Shown here: in pieces, positions 1 through 9,204 of the stretch | Numbering within the stretch: position 1 is the first letter of the stretch | How the letters are laid out: every line of letters starts with the position of its first letter | NCBI GenBank assembly: GCA_015680685.1 | Contig: MNCI01008104.1 | Span: 1-20,727, forward strand | Source: Gnetum montanum | Taxonomy: Eukaryota; Streptophyta; Gnetopsida; Gnetales; Gnetaceae | DNA: 20,727 nucleotides | Reading direction: 5' to 3' | Notes under the pieces: model-generated | What the model saw: only the letters and a program-made list of their open reading frames with translations | Told to the model about the DNA's origin: nothing | The model's database searches: none | Made by a program: the position numbers and the translations under genes

Positions 1-57
1 GGCAGTGATGATGAAGCTATGCCCTATGGAAGACTTAGGCGTGATTGGTTGCGCAAC
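1..57 (-). pseudogene. Integrase core fragment at window edge
   Basis: Read on the minus strand, this stretch encodes PITPKSSIGHSFIITA. That matches the part of a Tat-type gypsy integrase core just after the first catalytic Asp. The same region lies at about 3215-3260 in the main element, where the DNA is clearly similar (gcagtgatRatgaagYtatgcccta). Similarity stops at about position 50-57, so this is the truncated edge of another copy that continues outside the window. The family call is sure; the breakpoint is approximate. Confidence 0.7.
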
Positions 58-248
58 ACTAGGAAGCACAGAGATCCCAAAAGTAACCAGGACATTCAAA
101 GCAAGCCAACTATGCGCTTGAATGTGGACTTAAGAGCCAACGATGCAAAATTCTACAAAGGCAATAGAAAAGAGCTAACAAAATGCCAAACAGGAATGCC
201 AACTGTTTGATTTTTGTCAACTCACAAATGTTAACAATGCTCAAGATT

Positions 249-365
249 GCCAACCCTTTTAGTTCTCAAATTTCCAACCATGCAAAATTTTCCAACTTGC
301 CAACTTGCTAATAGATTTTTCAATTGATTTGCCAACCTAATTTTTTTCCAACTTGCCAACCCTTT
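249..365. repeat. Degenerate TTGCCAAC short-word cluster
   Basis: The word ttgccaac recurs at least four times, with related forms such as ttccaacc and ttccaact in between. No strict period is visible. It looks like an ancient, diverged short tandem repeat in an LTR or leader. Confidence 0.45.
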
Positions 366-378
366 GAGTATTGCTCGT

Positions 379-394
379 CGGGGTATTTATAGGG
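379..394 (-). promoter_or_regulatory. TATA box on minus strand
   Basis: The minus-strand sequence CCCTATAAATACCCCG is a near-ideal plant TATA box followed by a C-rich stretch. It matches the box in the LTR at 15467-15480. It probably drove transcription leftwards from an LTR. Confidence 0.5.
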
Positions 395-597
395 CTAAGA
401 GCATGCGAGAGATGCTGTTTGGATGCCATGTGTCCTGGACCCACAAGATGTTGACATGTCCATGCTACATGAACATGCAAAGCTTATTGACGAGCCTGCC
501 ACGCTACAATCATGTTGTCAAAACTGCAAATATTGGGATTAGGTGTGCTAACAATGCAAACAAGAAATGAAGCGCACTGATGTAGCGTAGCCGCCTA

Positions 598-635
598 CTA
601 TGTTGTGCTATGCTATGTAGCATAGCGTAGTGTAG
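598..635. repeat. Short inverted repeat
   Basis: A perfect 9-bp stem (607-615 pairing with 618-626) has a 2-nt loop, TG. Allowing G-T pairs, the stem extends outwards to 18 bp (598-635). The surroundings repeat the word gtag/ctac. Function is unknown; it may be a decayed palindrome. Confidence 0.5.
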
Positions 636-640
636 CTACT

Positions 641-1410
641 AGTTCAAAGAAGAAATTTTTGTTGGAGTTAATTGTAGGTGCTGGAAGCTCTTGAAGTGTT
701 TTCGTTGGTTCTATAGTTTCTTGCATCCTGAGCACTGCCAACAACCCCACGCATCGCTTCTGAGTAGATTGTCAATTGGATGAACTACCTAGGTGGGCAG
801 GCTGGAGAGTCTGTTGGGCCTATCAACACTGGGTGTAGAAAACTGGCCAAATTGGATAGTCTACACTTAAAGCATCCATTTCCTACCAAACTGTCATGAC
901 ACCACACTTGTGGAAATTCTTTTCCTAAATTCTAAGACCTTGGTGAAGCAAGAGGGTCCCAAAATTTTAGGGTGTTTCATTCATCGCACCATGTTCAAAA
1001 GTACATGGGATTGGGGAAATGCAGTTCAAGATGCAAAGGGATTGGTTGTAACTAGGGGGAATCAGGAGTTGACAAAGGGTTATAATTGTTGTAGGAATTG
1101 TGGGAGAGGAATGCTCTGACATGAACAAGCCATGTTTTTAGTCCTTGTCAGTAGCCAGTGTTTAGTAGACTCGAAATCAAGACATAGGAGGTGCATTCTT
1201 TGGAGAAATAGGACTCTTGTAGAGTGTTTACGAGAGTCCTTTGTAAATAGCCAAAGCCACGCGATGATGTGCACATGATTAGTTGAGACACAAGTGTAAC
1301 TATTTTTACAAGATAATTTCCTTCTCGCCTGGGGCTTGTATGAGAAGAGCCAATGGTCTTTGGTCTATGATGTCAACAAGGTCATGAAGACCTTTTCCGT
1401 GCATTTTTCT
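641..1410. other. Unassigned intergenic DNA
   Basis: No convincing coding frame, splice structure or named repeat was seen on either strand. Short open frames at 910-1119 and 1080-1274 have no recognisable domain and no gene-like context. This is probably old transposon-derived DNA. Confidence 0.5.
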
Positions 1411-1419
1411 ATTTGATCT

Positions 1420-1533
1420 TTTTGTTCTTCTTTTTTTTCTTTTTTTTTTGTTTTTTTTTGTTTCTATTTTTTTTTCTTTTTGTTTAGGGTTTTTTCTTTT
1501 TTGTTTTTTTTTCTTTTTGTTTATTTTTTTTTT
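1420..1533. repeat. T-rich low-complexity tract
   Basis: About 110 bp is almost entirely T, with scattered C and G. The lysine-rich minus frame and phenylalanine-rich plus frame across it are products of composition, not genes. Confidence 0.85.
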
Positions 1534-2095
1534 GAAAGAGCTTGCTTTCAGTGCTATACTCGTGCTCATGTTCTTGCATTTGTATCATGTATCGTGTACT
1601 TTGTTTTGCGTTGCAACTACTTAGAAAATCATAGTGTGCAACAATGTATCAAGAGCTTTAGGATAAGTAGAATGTATCAAGGGGGTGTAATTGAATAGGA
1701 TAAGGGGAGCATGATGGGGAATAGGGAATGTATCAGGAGTCGGGAATGTACTTATGAATGGATTGATTAACCCAGTTGCGTGCATCAGGAAAAATGTGGT
1801 ACTTTGTTGTCATGATGAAGTGCATCTGTGCACGAACACCTTAGGCATGTCATCCTACAAACACAACTCCAAGAAGACAAGAAAGCCATAAATGATTCAG
1901 TTAACTAAGTACTTTAAACTTAAAAACAACCAAAGAGATGGAGCCACTGTGTGCAATTTCAAAGCAGACAAAATCATGAACAGCATCAGCTTCATCAAGG
2001 TCCATGAGACAAATTGTGCAGCAAGTCTTTGTGAAGTAGGTACAACCAATTGCAGCAACATATCTTTTCAAGTATTGTCTGGTCATCAATGATGT
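1534..2095. other. Unassigned DNA between T-rich tract and repeat array
   Basis: No reliable gene is visible. Open frames on both strands at about 1890-2098 overlap. The minus frame contains a weak C-x2-C stretch (CTICLMDLDEADAV at about 1970-2020) that recalls the start of a RING finger, but the later Cys and His ligands are not in place. This DNA lies downstream of the main element's integrase and may belong to its 3' untranslated part or to flanking DNA. Confidence 0.4.
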
Positions 2096-2099
2096 CACC

Positions 2100-2430
2100 A
2101 GTTTATAGTGTTAGCGGACTACTGCGAGTTAGTTTCATGTCATAACCCTTTGGACGATGCCAGTTTAGTGTCATAGCAAATAGTGCAGTGCTAGTTTATA
2201 GTCGTAACGCACTGTGAAGAGGCAAACCAGTTTATAGTCTTTAGTGGACTCTACATGCTAGTTTTATGTCATGGTGGATAAATGTGGCAGTTTAGTGTCA
2301 TACCAGATGGAGCTCTGTGGTCTCAATTTACTATCATGACACCAGGACACCTTATGGTGCTAGTTTTAAGTCATAGCCCCAGGACCATGCTGTGGTATTA
2401 GTTTTAGGTCATGATGTTAGGACCGTTACA
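2100..2430. repeat. Degenerate ~31-bp repeat array 1
   Basis: About ten copies of a unit with core agttttaGGtcata (variants agtttatagtc, agtttagtgtcata) begin at about 2100, 2131, 2162, 2193, 2229, 2260, 2289, 2324, 2362 and 2400. Several steps are exactly 31 bp. The array starts just downstream of the integrase stop in minus sense. Related arrays lie at 5831-5910 and 10609-10910. Confidence 0.75.
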
Positions 2431-2443
2431 TACCTCAAGTTCA

Positions 2444-3779
2444 TCAAACATAGTACTGTTTCAGGTACAGGTGATTTTTGGGATTAGCAAACTCATTCCC
2501 ATCCATGTTAGCAAGTTTGAATGCTCCATTATTTTATGCCTTGGTGACTAAGTAAGGTCCTTCCCAGTTAGCTAAGAATTTATTTGGGTGTTCACAAACG
2601 ACCTTAAGGACTAGGTCTCCTTCCTTAATTAGGTGCTTATGTAGATTATGTTGGTGTCATTGCTGCCGTTGCTTCTAGTACCACTCAATCTAATCAAGCG
2701 TTCACACACGTTCCTCTTCCACCAAGTCAAGGACAGCAATGCGTAATTCATTACTTTGGCTTTCATTGAGGAGGCCTGAGAGAGCTATCCGCAACGAGAG
2801 AACCTGTAACTCCAAAGGTAAAACAGCTTCAGATCCATATACAAGAATATATGGAGTTTTACCTATAGGTGTTCGATGTGTTGTTCTGTATGCCCACAAT
2901 GCATAGACCAATTGTTTGTGCCATCGCCTCTTGCTTTGATTTAGCATATTTTGTAGCACCATGATGATAGTTTTGTTTGTAGCCTCTACTTGACGATTGC
3001 TCTGTGGGTAGTAAGGTGACGATAATGCATGTTTAATACCCAGGCTTTCATAGAAGCTTTTAGTATCCGCACTACTGAACTGTGGTCCATTTTCAGTAAT
3101 GATGGTCATCAGAATACCAAAATAGGTCACAATTTTTTCTAGTATGAAAGTGCAAACATGCTTAGAAGTGATCTTTCTAAAGGGAATAGATTCCACCTAT
3201 TTTATGAAGTATTCAGTTGCAGTGATAATGAAGTTATGCCCTACAGAAGAAGGTGGCGTTATCGATCTAATGATGTCTAACCCCCATCTTTGAAATGGGC
3301 ATGTGATTTTTGTTGTGTGCAATTCGTTAGGTGGCACATGTATTAGGTTACCATGCCTTTGGCAGATGTCACATGTCCTAACCTTGGAGAAGCAAGCGTA
3401 CTCTATGTGTGGCTAGTAGTAGCCTAAGCGCCTAATCTTTGTTGCCATTGCTTTGGGTGCTATGTGCCCTTCACAAAGTCCTTTGTGGACTTTTTCTACA
3501 ATCATTTGACCGTCAATGCTACTAACACACATTAACAGAATGCCTTCATGGGACTTGCGACACAATGTGTCTCCTATTAATGCATATTTCCGAGAGCATT
3601 TTCGCACGGCATCCTTTTGAGCATTTGTCAAATGTTGTGGAGGTTCACCTTGTAGAAGGTAATCTTTTATGTCATCGTACCATTCTATTGCGTGTGTTGT
3701 GCTAACGGACGCTATGCACATTTCATCGAGAGCATCGGTTATAGGTTTGGCACAATTTTTTATAAAACTAGGCAACACA
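2444..3779 (-). pseudogene. Tat-type gypsy integrase, broken
   Basis: This encodes the end of a gypsy Pol protein: integrase, which inserts the element's cDNA into chromosomes. From its N-terminal side it shows the zinc-binding HHCC module (VHKG, GH, then CDIC in CDICQRHG), then the catalytic core with GLDII (first Asp), TENGPQF (the usual second Asp is Glu here) and QVEATNKT (catalytic Glu). The C-terminal GPY/F module (NWEGPYLV) ends with KQYYV and a TGA at 2444-2446. Nonsense codons lie at 3413-3415 (conserved Trp after GYY) and 3197-3199 (Trp of the KW motif). The frame is lost just after 2702 and recovered by about 2640. The longest clean block is 2702-3196. The module order and motifs fit the Tat lineage well. 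It is non-functional. Confidence 0.93.
3113..3736 (-). repeat. Left arm of 624-bp inverted duplication
   Basis: This arm is the reverse complement of 3781-4404 without a single indel (paired coordinates sum to 7517). The 437 bp next to the centre are identical, and seven mismatches lie in the outer 187 bp. A 44-nt spacer ending in N at 3780 separates the arms. Confidence 0.95.
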
Positions 3780-3780
3780 N
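3780..3780. other. Ambiguous base at a sequence join
   Basis: A single N sits exactly where integrase coding turns from minus to plus orientation. With the N at 4405 it brackets the inverted segment, which suggests a scaffolding or gap-filling join. Confidence 0.8.
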
Positions 3781-4404
3781 GATGCTCTCGATGAAATGTG
3801 CATAGCGTCCGTTAGCACAACACACGCAATAGAATGGTACGATGACATAAAAGATTACCTTCTACAAGGTGAACCTCCACAACATTTGACAAATGCTCAA
3901 AAGGATGCCGTGCGAAAATGCTCTCGGAAATATGCATTAATAGGAGACACATTGTGTCGCAAGTCCCATGAAGGCATTCTGTTAATGTGTGTTAGTAGCA
4001 TTGACGGTCAAATGATTGTAGAAAAAGTCCACAAAGGACTTTGTGAAGGGCACATAGCACCCAAAGCAATGGCAACAAAGATTAGGCGCTTAGGCTACTA
4101 CTAGCCACACATAGAGTACGCTTGCTTCTCCAAGGTTAGGACATGTGACATCTGCCAAAGGCATGGTAACCTAATACATGTGCCACCTAACGAATTGCAC
4201 ACAACAAAAATCACATGGCCATTTCAAAGATGGGGGTTAGACATCATTAGATCGATAACGCCACCTTCTTCTGTAGGGCATAACTTCATTATCACTGCAA
4301 CTAAATACTTCATAAAATAGGTGGAATCTATTCCCCTTAGAAAGACCACTTCTAAGCATGTTTACACTTTCATACTAGAAAACATCGTGACCTATTTTGG
4401 TATT
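3781..4404 (+). pseudogene. Inverted second copy of integrase N-terminal part
   Basis: In plus orientation this repeats the integrase zinc-binding module and the start of the catalytic core found at 3113-3736 on the other strand. The 102 residues at 3796-4104 are identical to their counterpart. The same two nonsense codons occur, TAG at 4102-4104 and TAG at 4318-4320. It begins right after one N and ends right before another, in the middle of the YFGI stretch. It lies between the end of reverse transcriptase and the rest of integrase, so it is most simply a mis-oriented contig from the same element or a sister copy. A real inversion-duplication is possible but less likely. Confidence 0.9.
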
Positions 4405-4405
4405 N
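4405..4405. other. Ambiguous base at second join
   Basis: A single N separates the inverted integrase piece from reverse-transcriptase DNA. RNase H coding sequence should lie between these domains but is absent, so this join hides missing sequence. Confidence 0.8.
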
Positions 4406-5730
4406 TGTAGAAGGGTTTATCGCTTTGTGGGGGATAAACTATTGGCAGTTGAGCCAGCCCCTATTTTATGTTCTCGAATGCTTCCTGGCACTATTGAGTC
4501 CATTGGAAATGCACATTCTTTTGTAGTAGGTGTTGCATGGGTCTCAAATTATCTATCAGCTTTGCGATAAAGCGTCTAATGAATTGCAGTCTACCTTGTA
4601 GACCATGTAGTTTGGTAAGGTTTTTTGATGGTTGCATGTTAATTATTGCCTTAACCTTATCTGGGTCTACTCATATCCCTATTTCAGAGACTATGAAGCC
4701 AAGCATTTTGCCCGTTTTGACACCAAAGACACACTTCTTTGGATTAAGTCTGAGGTCATATTTGAGACAACGTTTAAGCACTAAGTCTAGATCTTTTGCA
4801 TGTTTTTCATTTGTTTTAGATTAACTGCAATGTCATCAATGTAATCATTGAGCAAATTGAGCATGTAATCACTAAATATGTATGTCATTGCTCATTGATA
4901 TGTAGCGCCTACATTTTTAAGACCAAATGGCATCATTGTATAGAAGAATGTGCCCCAAGGTGTCATAAAGGCTATCTTGAGTTGATGTTCTAGGTTGATT
5001 CTTATTTGATTATATCCTGAAAATCCATCCATAAATGATAATAGTGCATGCCCAGCAATTGTGTCAACAAGTTGATCGATACTAGGTAGCGGGAAATCAT
5101 CCTTTATAGTGGCTATGTTAAGATCACGGAAGTCAATGCATATACATATACTACCGTTCTTCTTAGGGAATATGACAATGTTTGATACCCAGTCTGAATA
5201 GTCAATGGCTCAGATGAAACCAACTTGGTAGAGCTTTGTGATTTCGTTACGAACTGCTAGTGCCACTTCAGGTCTAACCTTTCATGCCTTTTGCTTCACT
5301 GGTTTGAATTTTGCATCAAGAATAATGTTATGTTGGATGATTCGAGGGTCCAACCCTGGCATGTCGGTGTATGACCACGCATATGTTTCTATATTATCTT
5401 TTAGTACTCAAGTAAAGCACTGACGAGTTGTGAGTCTAGTAGGGTACTTAATTTCAATGTTCTAGTCTCATCATTGGATGTAGTAATGGGTACTTCAACA
5501 AGAGGATCTTCAGTGATATTATTAGCCTCTAGATCTAAATTCTTAGCCACATTTTTAGACTAGTCTAACGTTTCCTAAGTGGAGGCTATTAAATTAGTAT
5601 AAGCGAATGGGTCTAGATCCAAGGATTCTAGATTAACTATCCTTTTTACTTCTCCATGTGTTCCACTGAGAGACAATGTTGAAAATATATTCTTGATGGC
5701 CATTTCCTTGCTCCTACCAATTTAAACCAG
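4406..5730 (-). pseudogene. Tat-type gypsy reverse transcriptase, broken
   Basis: This is the reverse transcriptase part of Pol, which copies element RNA into DNA. Minus-strand translation shows the linker, then TYAWSYTDMPGLDPRI, WVSNIVIFPKKNG, a DFRDLN motif, DDFPLPSIDQLVD, FMDGFSGYNQI (catalytic Asp), TPWGTFFYTMMPFGLKN and the YIDD active-site motif at 4832-4843. It continues through the thumb and connection (LNPKKCVFGV) and stops at QSDKPFY by the N at 4405. TGA codons at 5282-5284, 5210-5212 and 4892-4894 fall where the family usually has Arg, as expected for CGA to TGA. Frameshifts lie just after YIDD and near 5400. RNase H is not present. The best match in memory is the Tat/Ogre lineage. 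Confidence 0.93.
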
Positions 5731-5830
5731 GAGCGAAGTGAGTGACATTTACTTGATGAAGGAGTTGTTAAATGTAAACGAGCATTGGGTAATTTTTCTA
5801 TGTACTGACGAAACTACGAAATGTAGTGGT

Positions 5831-5910
5831 AGTTTAGTGTTATACCTAGACCATGTGGCAATTTTAGGCCATACCAGGCCATCCATGGAAGTTTTAGGCC
5901 ATTCCGAGCC
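5831..5910. repeat. Degenerate ~30-bp repeat array 2
   Basis: Three units with core agttttaggccat begin at about 5831, 5860 and 5890, 29-30 bp apart. They match array 1 (2100-2430) and array 3 (10609-10910) in core and orientation. The array lies just upstream of the reverse-transcriptase linker in minus sense. Confidence 0.65.
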
Positions 5911-6470
5911 TATAATATTTATGTCATTTTGTATTATGAATGAGTGTACAGGGTATTGCTAATTTCTATGTTTCGTGCAAATGATAAATTTATAGGATTT
6001 TATAGTCTTATGAATTTTCATGGGTGCCATTATATATTTTTATATATTTTCTTTTTTTTTTTAAATTCGCATCATTCTATTTTTATTTTAACCTTCCTCC
6101 CCTACCCCTTTTTTTTTATTTTTTCCATATTTAATATTTTGGCTTTATCTCCAAAGAATGAAATAAAGAGGAATACTATATAAGAATGAAACAAAGATGA
6201 TGTAAATAATAATATGAAAAAAAAAGTTAACCCTGGAACATGATGAATTACTAAAAATAAATAAACAGAAAAAAGAAAAAAATAAAATGAATAAACAAAA
6301 TGAAAGTGAAAGTGGGAGTTAAAAAGAGGGTTTTGAGGTAAATGGACATCATTTGTGCTAGCGTGAGTTCGTGGGAATTGAGAGCGTAAACAAGATATAG
6401 AGTGTAGCATGAGTGTTGGCATGAGTTGTAGCGTGAGTTACACACCAACCATGAAGGGTAAAGGGAAGAC
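5911..6470. other. AT-rich region upstream of the antisense gene
   Basis: Strongly AT-rich DNA has T runs (6050-6062, about 6109-6124) and A-rich stretches (6210-6300). Phenylalanine-rich minus frames at 6102-6472 are compositional. From 6357 to 6440 the words gcgtgagt and gcatgagt occur four times, wording also found in the main element's LTR and leader. This could hold the promoter of the plus-strand gene that follows. Confidence 0.5.
6177..6184 (+). promoter_or_regulatory. Candidate TATA box for antisense gene
   Basis: TATATAAG stands about 290 bp before the ATG at 6471 on the plus strand. In such AT-rich DNA a chance match is quite possible, so this is weak evidence for a promoter. Confidence 0.25.
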
Positions 6471-6587
6471 ATGTCAGGGCAAAGGGAAGAGGTAAGCGAG
6501 TCTGGCGTTCATGGAGGAGAGCGAAGAGCTACTTCAGCATCTTCCTCAAGCCAAGATTCCAATGTAGGATGGAACTACATTCTTTAG
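6471..6587 (+). CDS. Candidate first exon of the antisense gene
   Basis: An ATG opens a 38-codon frame beginning MSGQREEVSESGVHGG and rich in Ser, Glu and Gly, in AT-rich surroundings. A strong splice donor (GAG|GTAAGC) occurs after codon 7, at 6492. The frame could supply the missing start of the plus-strand gene whose body begins near 7039; an acceptor there (ttgag|ctcg) is plausible. No homology supports it, so this remains a guess from composition and splice signals. Confidence 0.25.
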   Translation: MSGQREEVSESGVHGGERRATSASSSSQDSNVGWNYIL

Positions 6588-7038
6588 ATAAGTTACTCCT
6601 GTGTATACATGTCGTTTACGACAATTGCGAGTAATGTGAGCAGGCCTGGCTTGTGTTAAACTGTAAAGATGCAAATTGTTTGCTGGAATGTTTATTCCTT
6701 GCTGGTGTTTATGTCTATACTATTTATTATTTTCTTGTTTGGAAAATATGTTTCTATGTTTTTATATTTATGTTGAACCTACGAATGGTTTTATACTTGC
6801 ATGTTCATTTTATGTTGCCTGCAATAAATTACCATGTAAGATATTTTGATGTATCCCAGCAAGCATTAAATACACCAAATGAATATTGGTGTCCTTGTCC
6901 CATGGGATCGAACTATATATTAAATATTATTTGTGTTTAGTTTATGTAGTTACATATTATTTTGAGCATTTGGACTTTTTAATTACCTAAGGTTTTGGCT
7001 ATATGCATGGCGCTTAAACCTTCCCTCCTTGTGGTTGA
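6588..7038 (+). other. Unassigned; possible first intron
   Basis: AT-rich DNA without a believable gene. The open frame at 6653-6940 is hydrophobic and looks compositional. If 6471-6491 is a first exon, this would be intron sequence ending in the pyrimidine-rich stretch before 7039. Confidence 0.3.
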
Positions 7039-7457
7039 GCTCGTTGGTTGACTTGCTTGGTTTGCCCCTTTGGATCGGACATACCTCCTTATGATATGCA
7101 TATTGGGCCTCATGTGATATGGTTCTATCCTGGTGTTGGTGCATTTTTGTCATTCATCTTACAAAGTTTCTTCATAGTTATATGGTCTCATTTAAGTGAG
7201 CAGTTGGCTCGTGATATCGTTGAAACAATGTTACCTGGATCTACACAAGACATGCTTGCCTTCATCGCTGACATAGATGAGCGATTTTTCATAGTTGAGG
7301 GAGGCCCTCCTGAGAGTCCTAGGTCTACTCATCCTTTGACTCGTGTATGGGAATTGCCTACTTATAGTCATTATAATAGTAGCAACACACTTTTTCTAGC
7401 TTTTCGTGTTCACATGTTGTTCCAAAACCCACCTAGAATAGTTTATAGAGTGGATAG

Positions 7458-7536
7458 GTATGTGCTTTACTTTAATTTTTTATTCTTTTTAAAATTATAT
7501 CATTTTTCCATGCATAAATATTCTTTTTCTATGCAG
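7458..7536 (+). other. Intron of antisense gene
   Basis: The 79-bp intron runs from donor ATAG|GTATGT to acceptor TCTATGCAG|G after a T-rich stretch. Splicing joins a codon split 2+1 and continues RVDR into PRFNEHG. Confidence 0.7.
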
Positions 7537-7808
7537 GCCCCGGTTCAATGAGCATGGGATGTGCAACGATGACAGTGGGCTTGCCTTAATGCGCACAACA
7601 TTGGAGACATTCATGGCAGGCCCCACTCTTCATGCTGTGGTACTAGACCAAACAAGAGTTGCTATTGTTGACTACCATAGGCAATTCTCAAGGGCTTTTG
7701 AATGTTGTCAAGTTCATGGTTGGTTGCATGAGGATTGGTCCCCCAATGGGCCAATTCTTCCTCAGAGGGTTGATCCTATGCCTAATCTGCCTATGCTATT
7801 TACTGATG

Positions 7809-7934
7809 GTAAATGATCACATTCTAGACTCCATTTTCTCTCTGTTACATCATCGTGTACTATGTTTGTTAACCTTTCACTCTATGTTTTTCCTACAAAA
7901 TCCATCTCTTCTGATGAAGTTACTATCATATCAG
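7809..7934 (+). other. Intron of antisense gene
   Basis: The 126-bp intron runs from donor GATG|GTAAAT to acceptor ATATCAG|GG. It joins a codon split 1+2 to continue LFTDG into CTEATLF. Confidence 0.65.
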
Positions 7935-8808
7935 GGTGTACTGAGGCCACTCTTTTTATGAAGTATGGAGAGATAGAACAATCACAACAATGGTTGCAGA
8001 CAAAGGCCTCTGAGTTAGTCATTAGTTGTCTTACCCGTGCGAGTTTGATGGACTTGTTCACCGCTCTGACTCCTAATGTTCCAGTGACTGAAATGGTTAC
8101 CATTGTTGATTCCTTTAGCGATGATGCTTCACATTTTACTACGCAGGTTTCAGGAGTCAATGTGTCTTTCCACTTGACTGCTGAGTTCCTTTTTGATCTC
8201 TTTGGCATGCCTATGAATGGTGCCAGGGTGGTAGTAGAGAAAGTGACTAAAGAAAGCCAAGTCATAAAGGAGCTTGAAGATTGGTTAGGCATGTCTCGAG
8301 GTCCCAAAGGTTTTGCCATGTAAGATGATACCCGATCAATGGAGGTGAATTTCTTGTACCCCCTCTTTCGGGCATGGGTGTTTCCTAAATCTCTTTCTCA
8401 AGGAAGAAACCTTGGGATCAAGTCCGCACATATCATACGTGCATTCCTAGAGATGGGCATGTGTTATAATTGGGCACAGTTTCTTGGGTCTGGCTTTCAT
8501 GTAGAAATTGTTAGATTACGTTCAAACATTAATGCCAAGTCCCATTTCACATTCACCTTCTTCACATGTTACCTACGTAGGTTTGCCGAATTTTTAGTAG
8601 TTTATGGGGATAATCGTTATGTATTGAGAGATCATTCACAGCTATGTCTTACAAGAGGAAGATGTAGCAAGCATCATGGGGATGAAGCTTGCTAAGGCTT
8701 TAGATGCACTTAAGCATTCAAGCGATGAGAGGGGTGTTTTCAATGGTTTCTTCGATGGGTCCTTGCAACTTGGTGATCCACCGAAGCTGACTAGCAAAGG
8801 GTGTTTTG

Positions 8809-8890
8809 GTATGTTTCTTTAGCTTGATCCACATTTTATCCCCTTTTAACTTTTATGGGTTTCTTTTCTTATTATCTTGATTATCCCTAG
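8809..8890 (+). other. Intron of antisense gene
   Basis: The 82-bp intron runs from donor TTTTG|GTATGT to acceptor ATCCCTAG|CA. The split codon restores the frame SKGCF to APEVDAEV. Confidence 0.65.
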
Positions 8891-9100
8891 CACCAGAAGT
8901 AGATGCTGAGGTCTCTGAGGCACATACATCCCAGGCGAAGGTGTCAGGGTCATAGGCTCTGATTGAGGTGACTTCCCATGCTTGTCCAACATCTACTGAC
9001 CAGTTAAGGTCATGGCCTAAAATGCCTAATAAAATGGACTTTGTCGTGGGCATTGTTAATGATGTGGTCACTCGCCTACAACAAGCTCATCCAAAACTAG

Positions 9101-9204
9101 GTATGTGTATGTTACGTGTCATGCTAAGTGTCTGGGTTTATTGTGTTTATTTGCATTCATTGTTAACTACAGCTGACTCATGTGCGCGGTACTTATACTT
9201 GTAG
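9101..9204 (+). other. Intron of antisense gene
   Basis: The 104-bp intron runs from donor ACTAG|GTATGT to acceptor ACTTGTAG|GT. It restores the frame QQAHPKL to GAKLQWDP. Confidence 0.65.

Larger units (their letters stand above)
203..640 (-). mobile_element. LTR-like segment, probably of a gypsy element
   Basis: The segment carries a minus-strand TATA box at 379-394, in the same TATAAATACCCC context as the main element's LTR at 15467-15480. It also has a possible LTR 3' end, TGTTTGA on the plus strand at 203, comparable with TGTTGAC at 14970. Downstream of the box in minus sense the DNA is unusually rich in the word TTGCCAAC (249-365). No matching second LTR was found, so the ends and the element are uncertain. 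It could be a solo or truncated LTR next to the integrase scrap at 1-57. Confidence 0.35.

Noticed and set aside
1306-1569. Lysine-rich minus-strand protein
   Set aside because: It is produced by the T-rich tract; no domain and no gene context.
3113-4404. Inverted arms as terminal inverted repeats of a DNA transposon or foldback element
   Set aside because: The arms are integrase coding sequence, and the limits coincide with assembly Ns, so a join artefact explains them better.
4537-5423. Plus-strand frames of 95 and 61 residues
   Set aside because: They lie opposite the reverse transcriptase, whose motifs are unmistakable on the minus strand.
6102-6472. Two phenylalanine-rich minus-strand frames
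   Set aside because: They follow from AT-rich low-complexity DNA and overlap each other.
6653-6940. 95-residue hydrophobic plus-strand frame
   Set aside because: AT-rich composition, no domain, and it lies where an intron or spacer is more likely.
7882-8319. 145-residue minus-strand frame
   Set aside because: It lies opposite exon 3 of the plus-strand gene, whose splice phases and family-like motifs support the plus strand.
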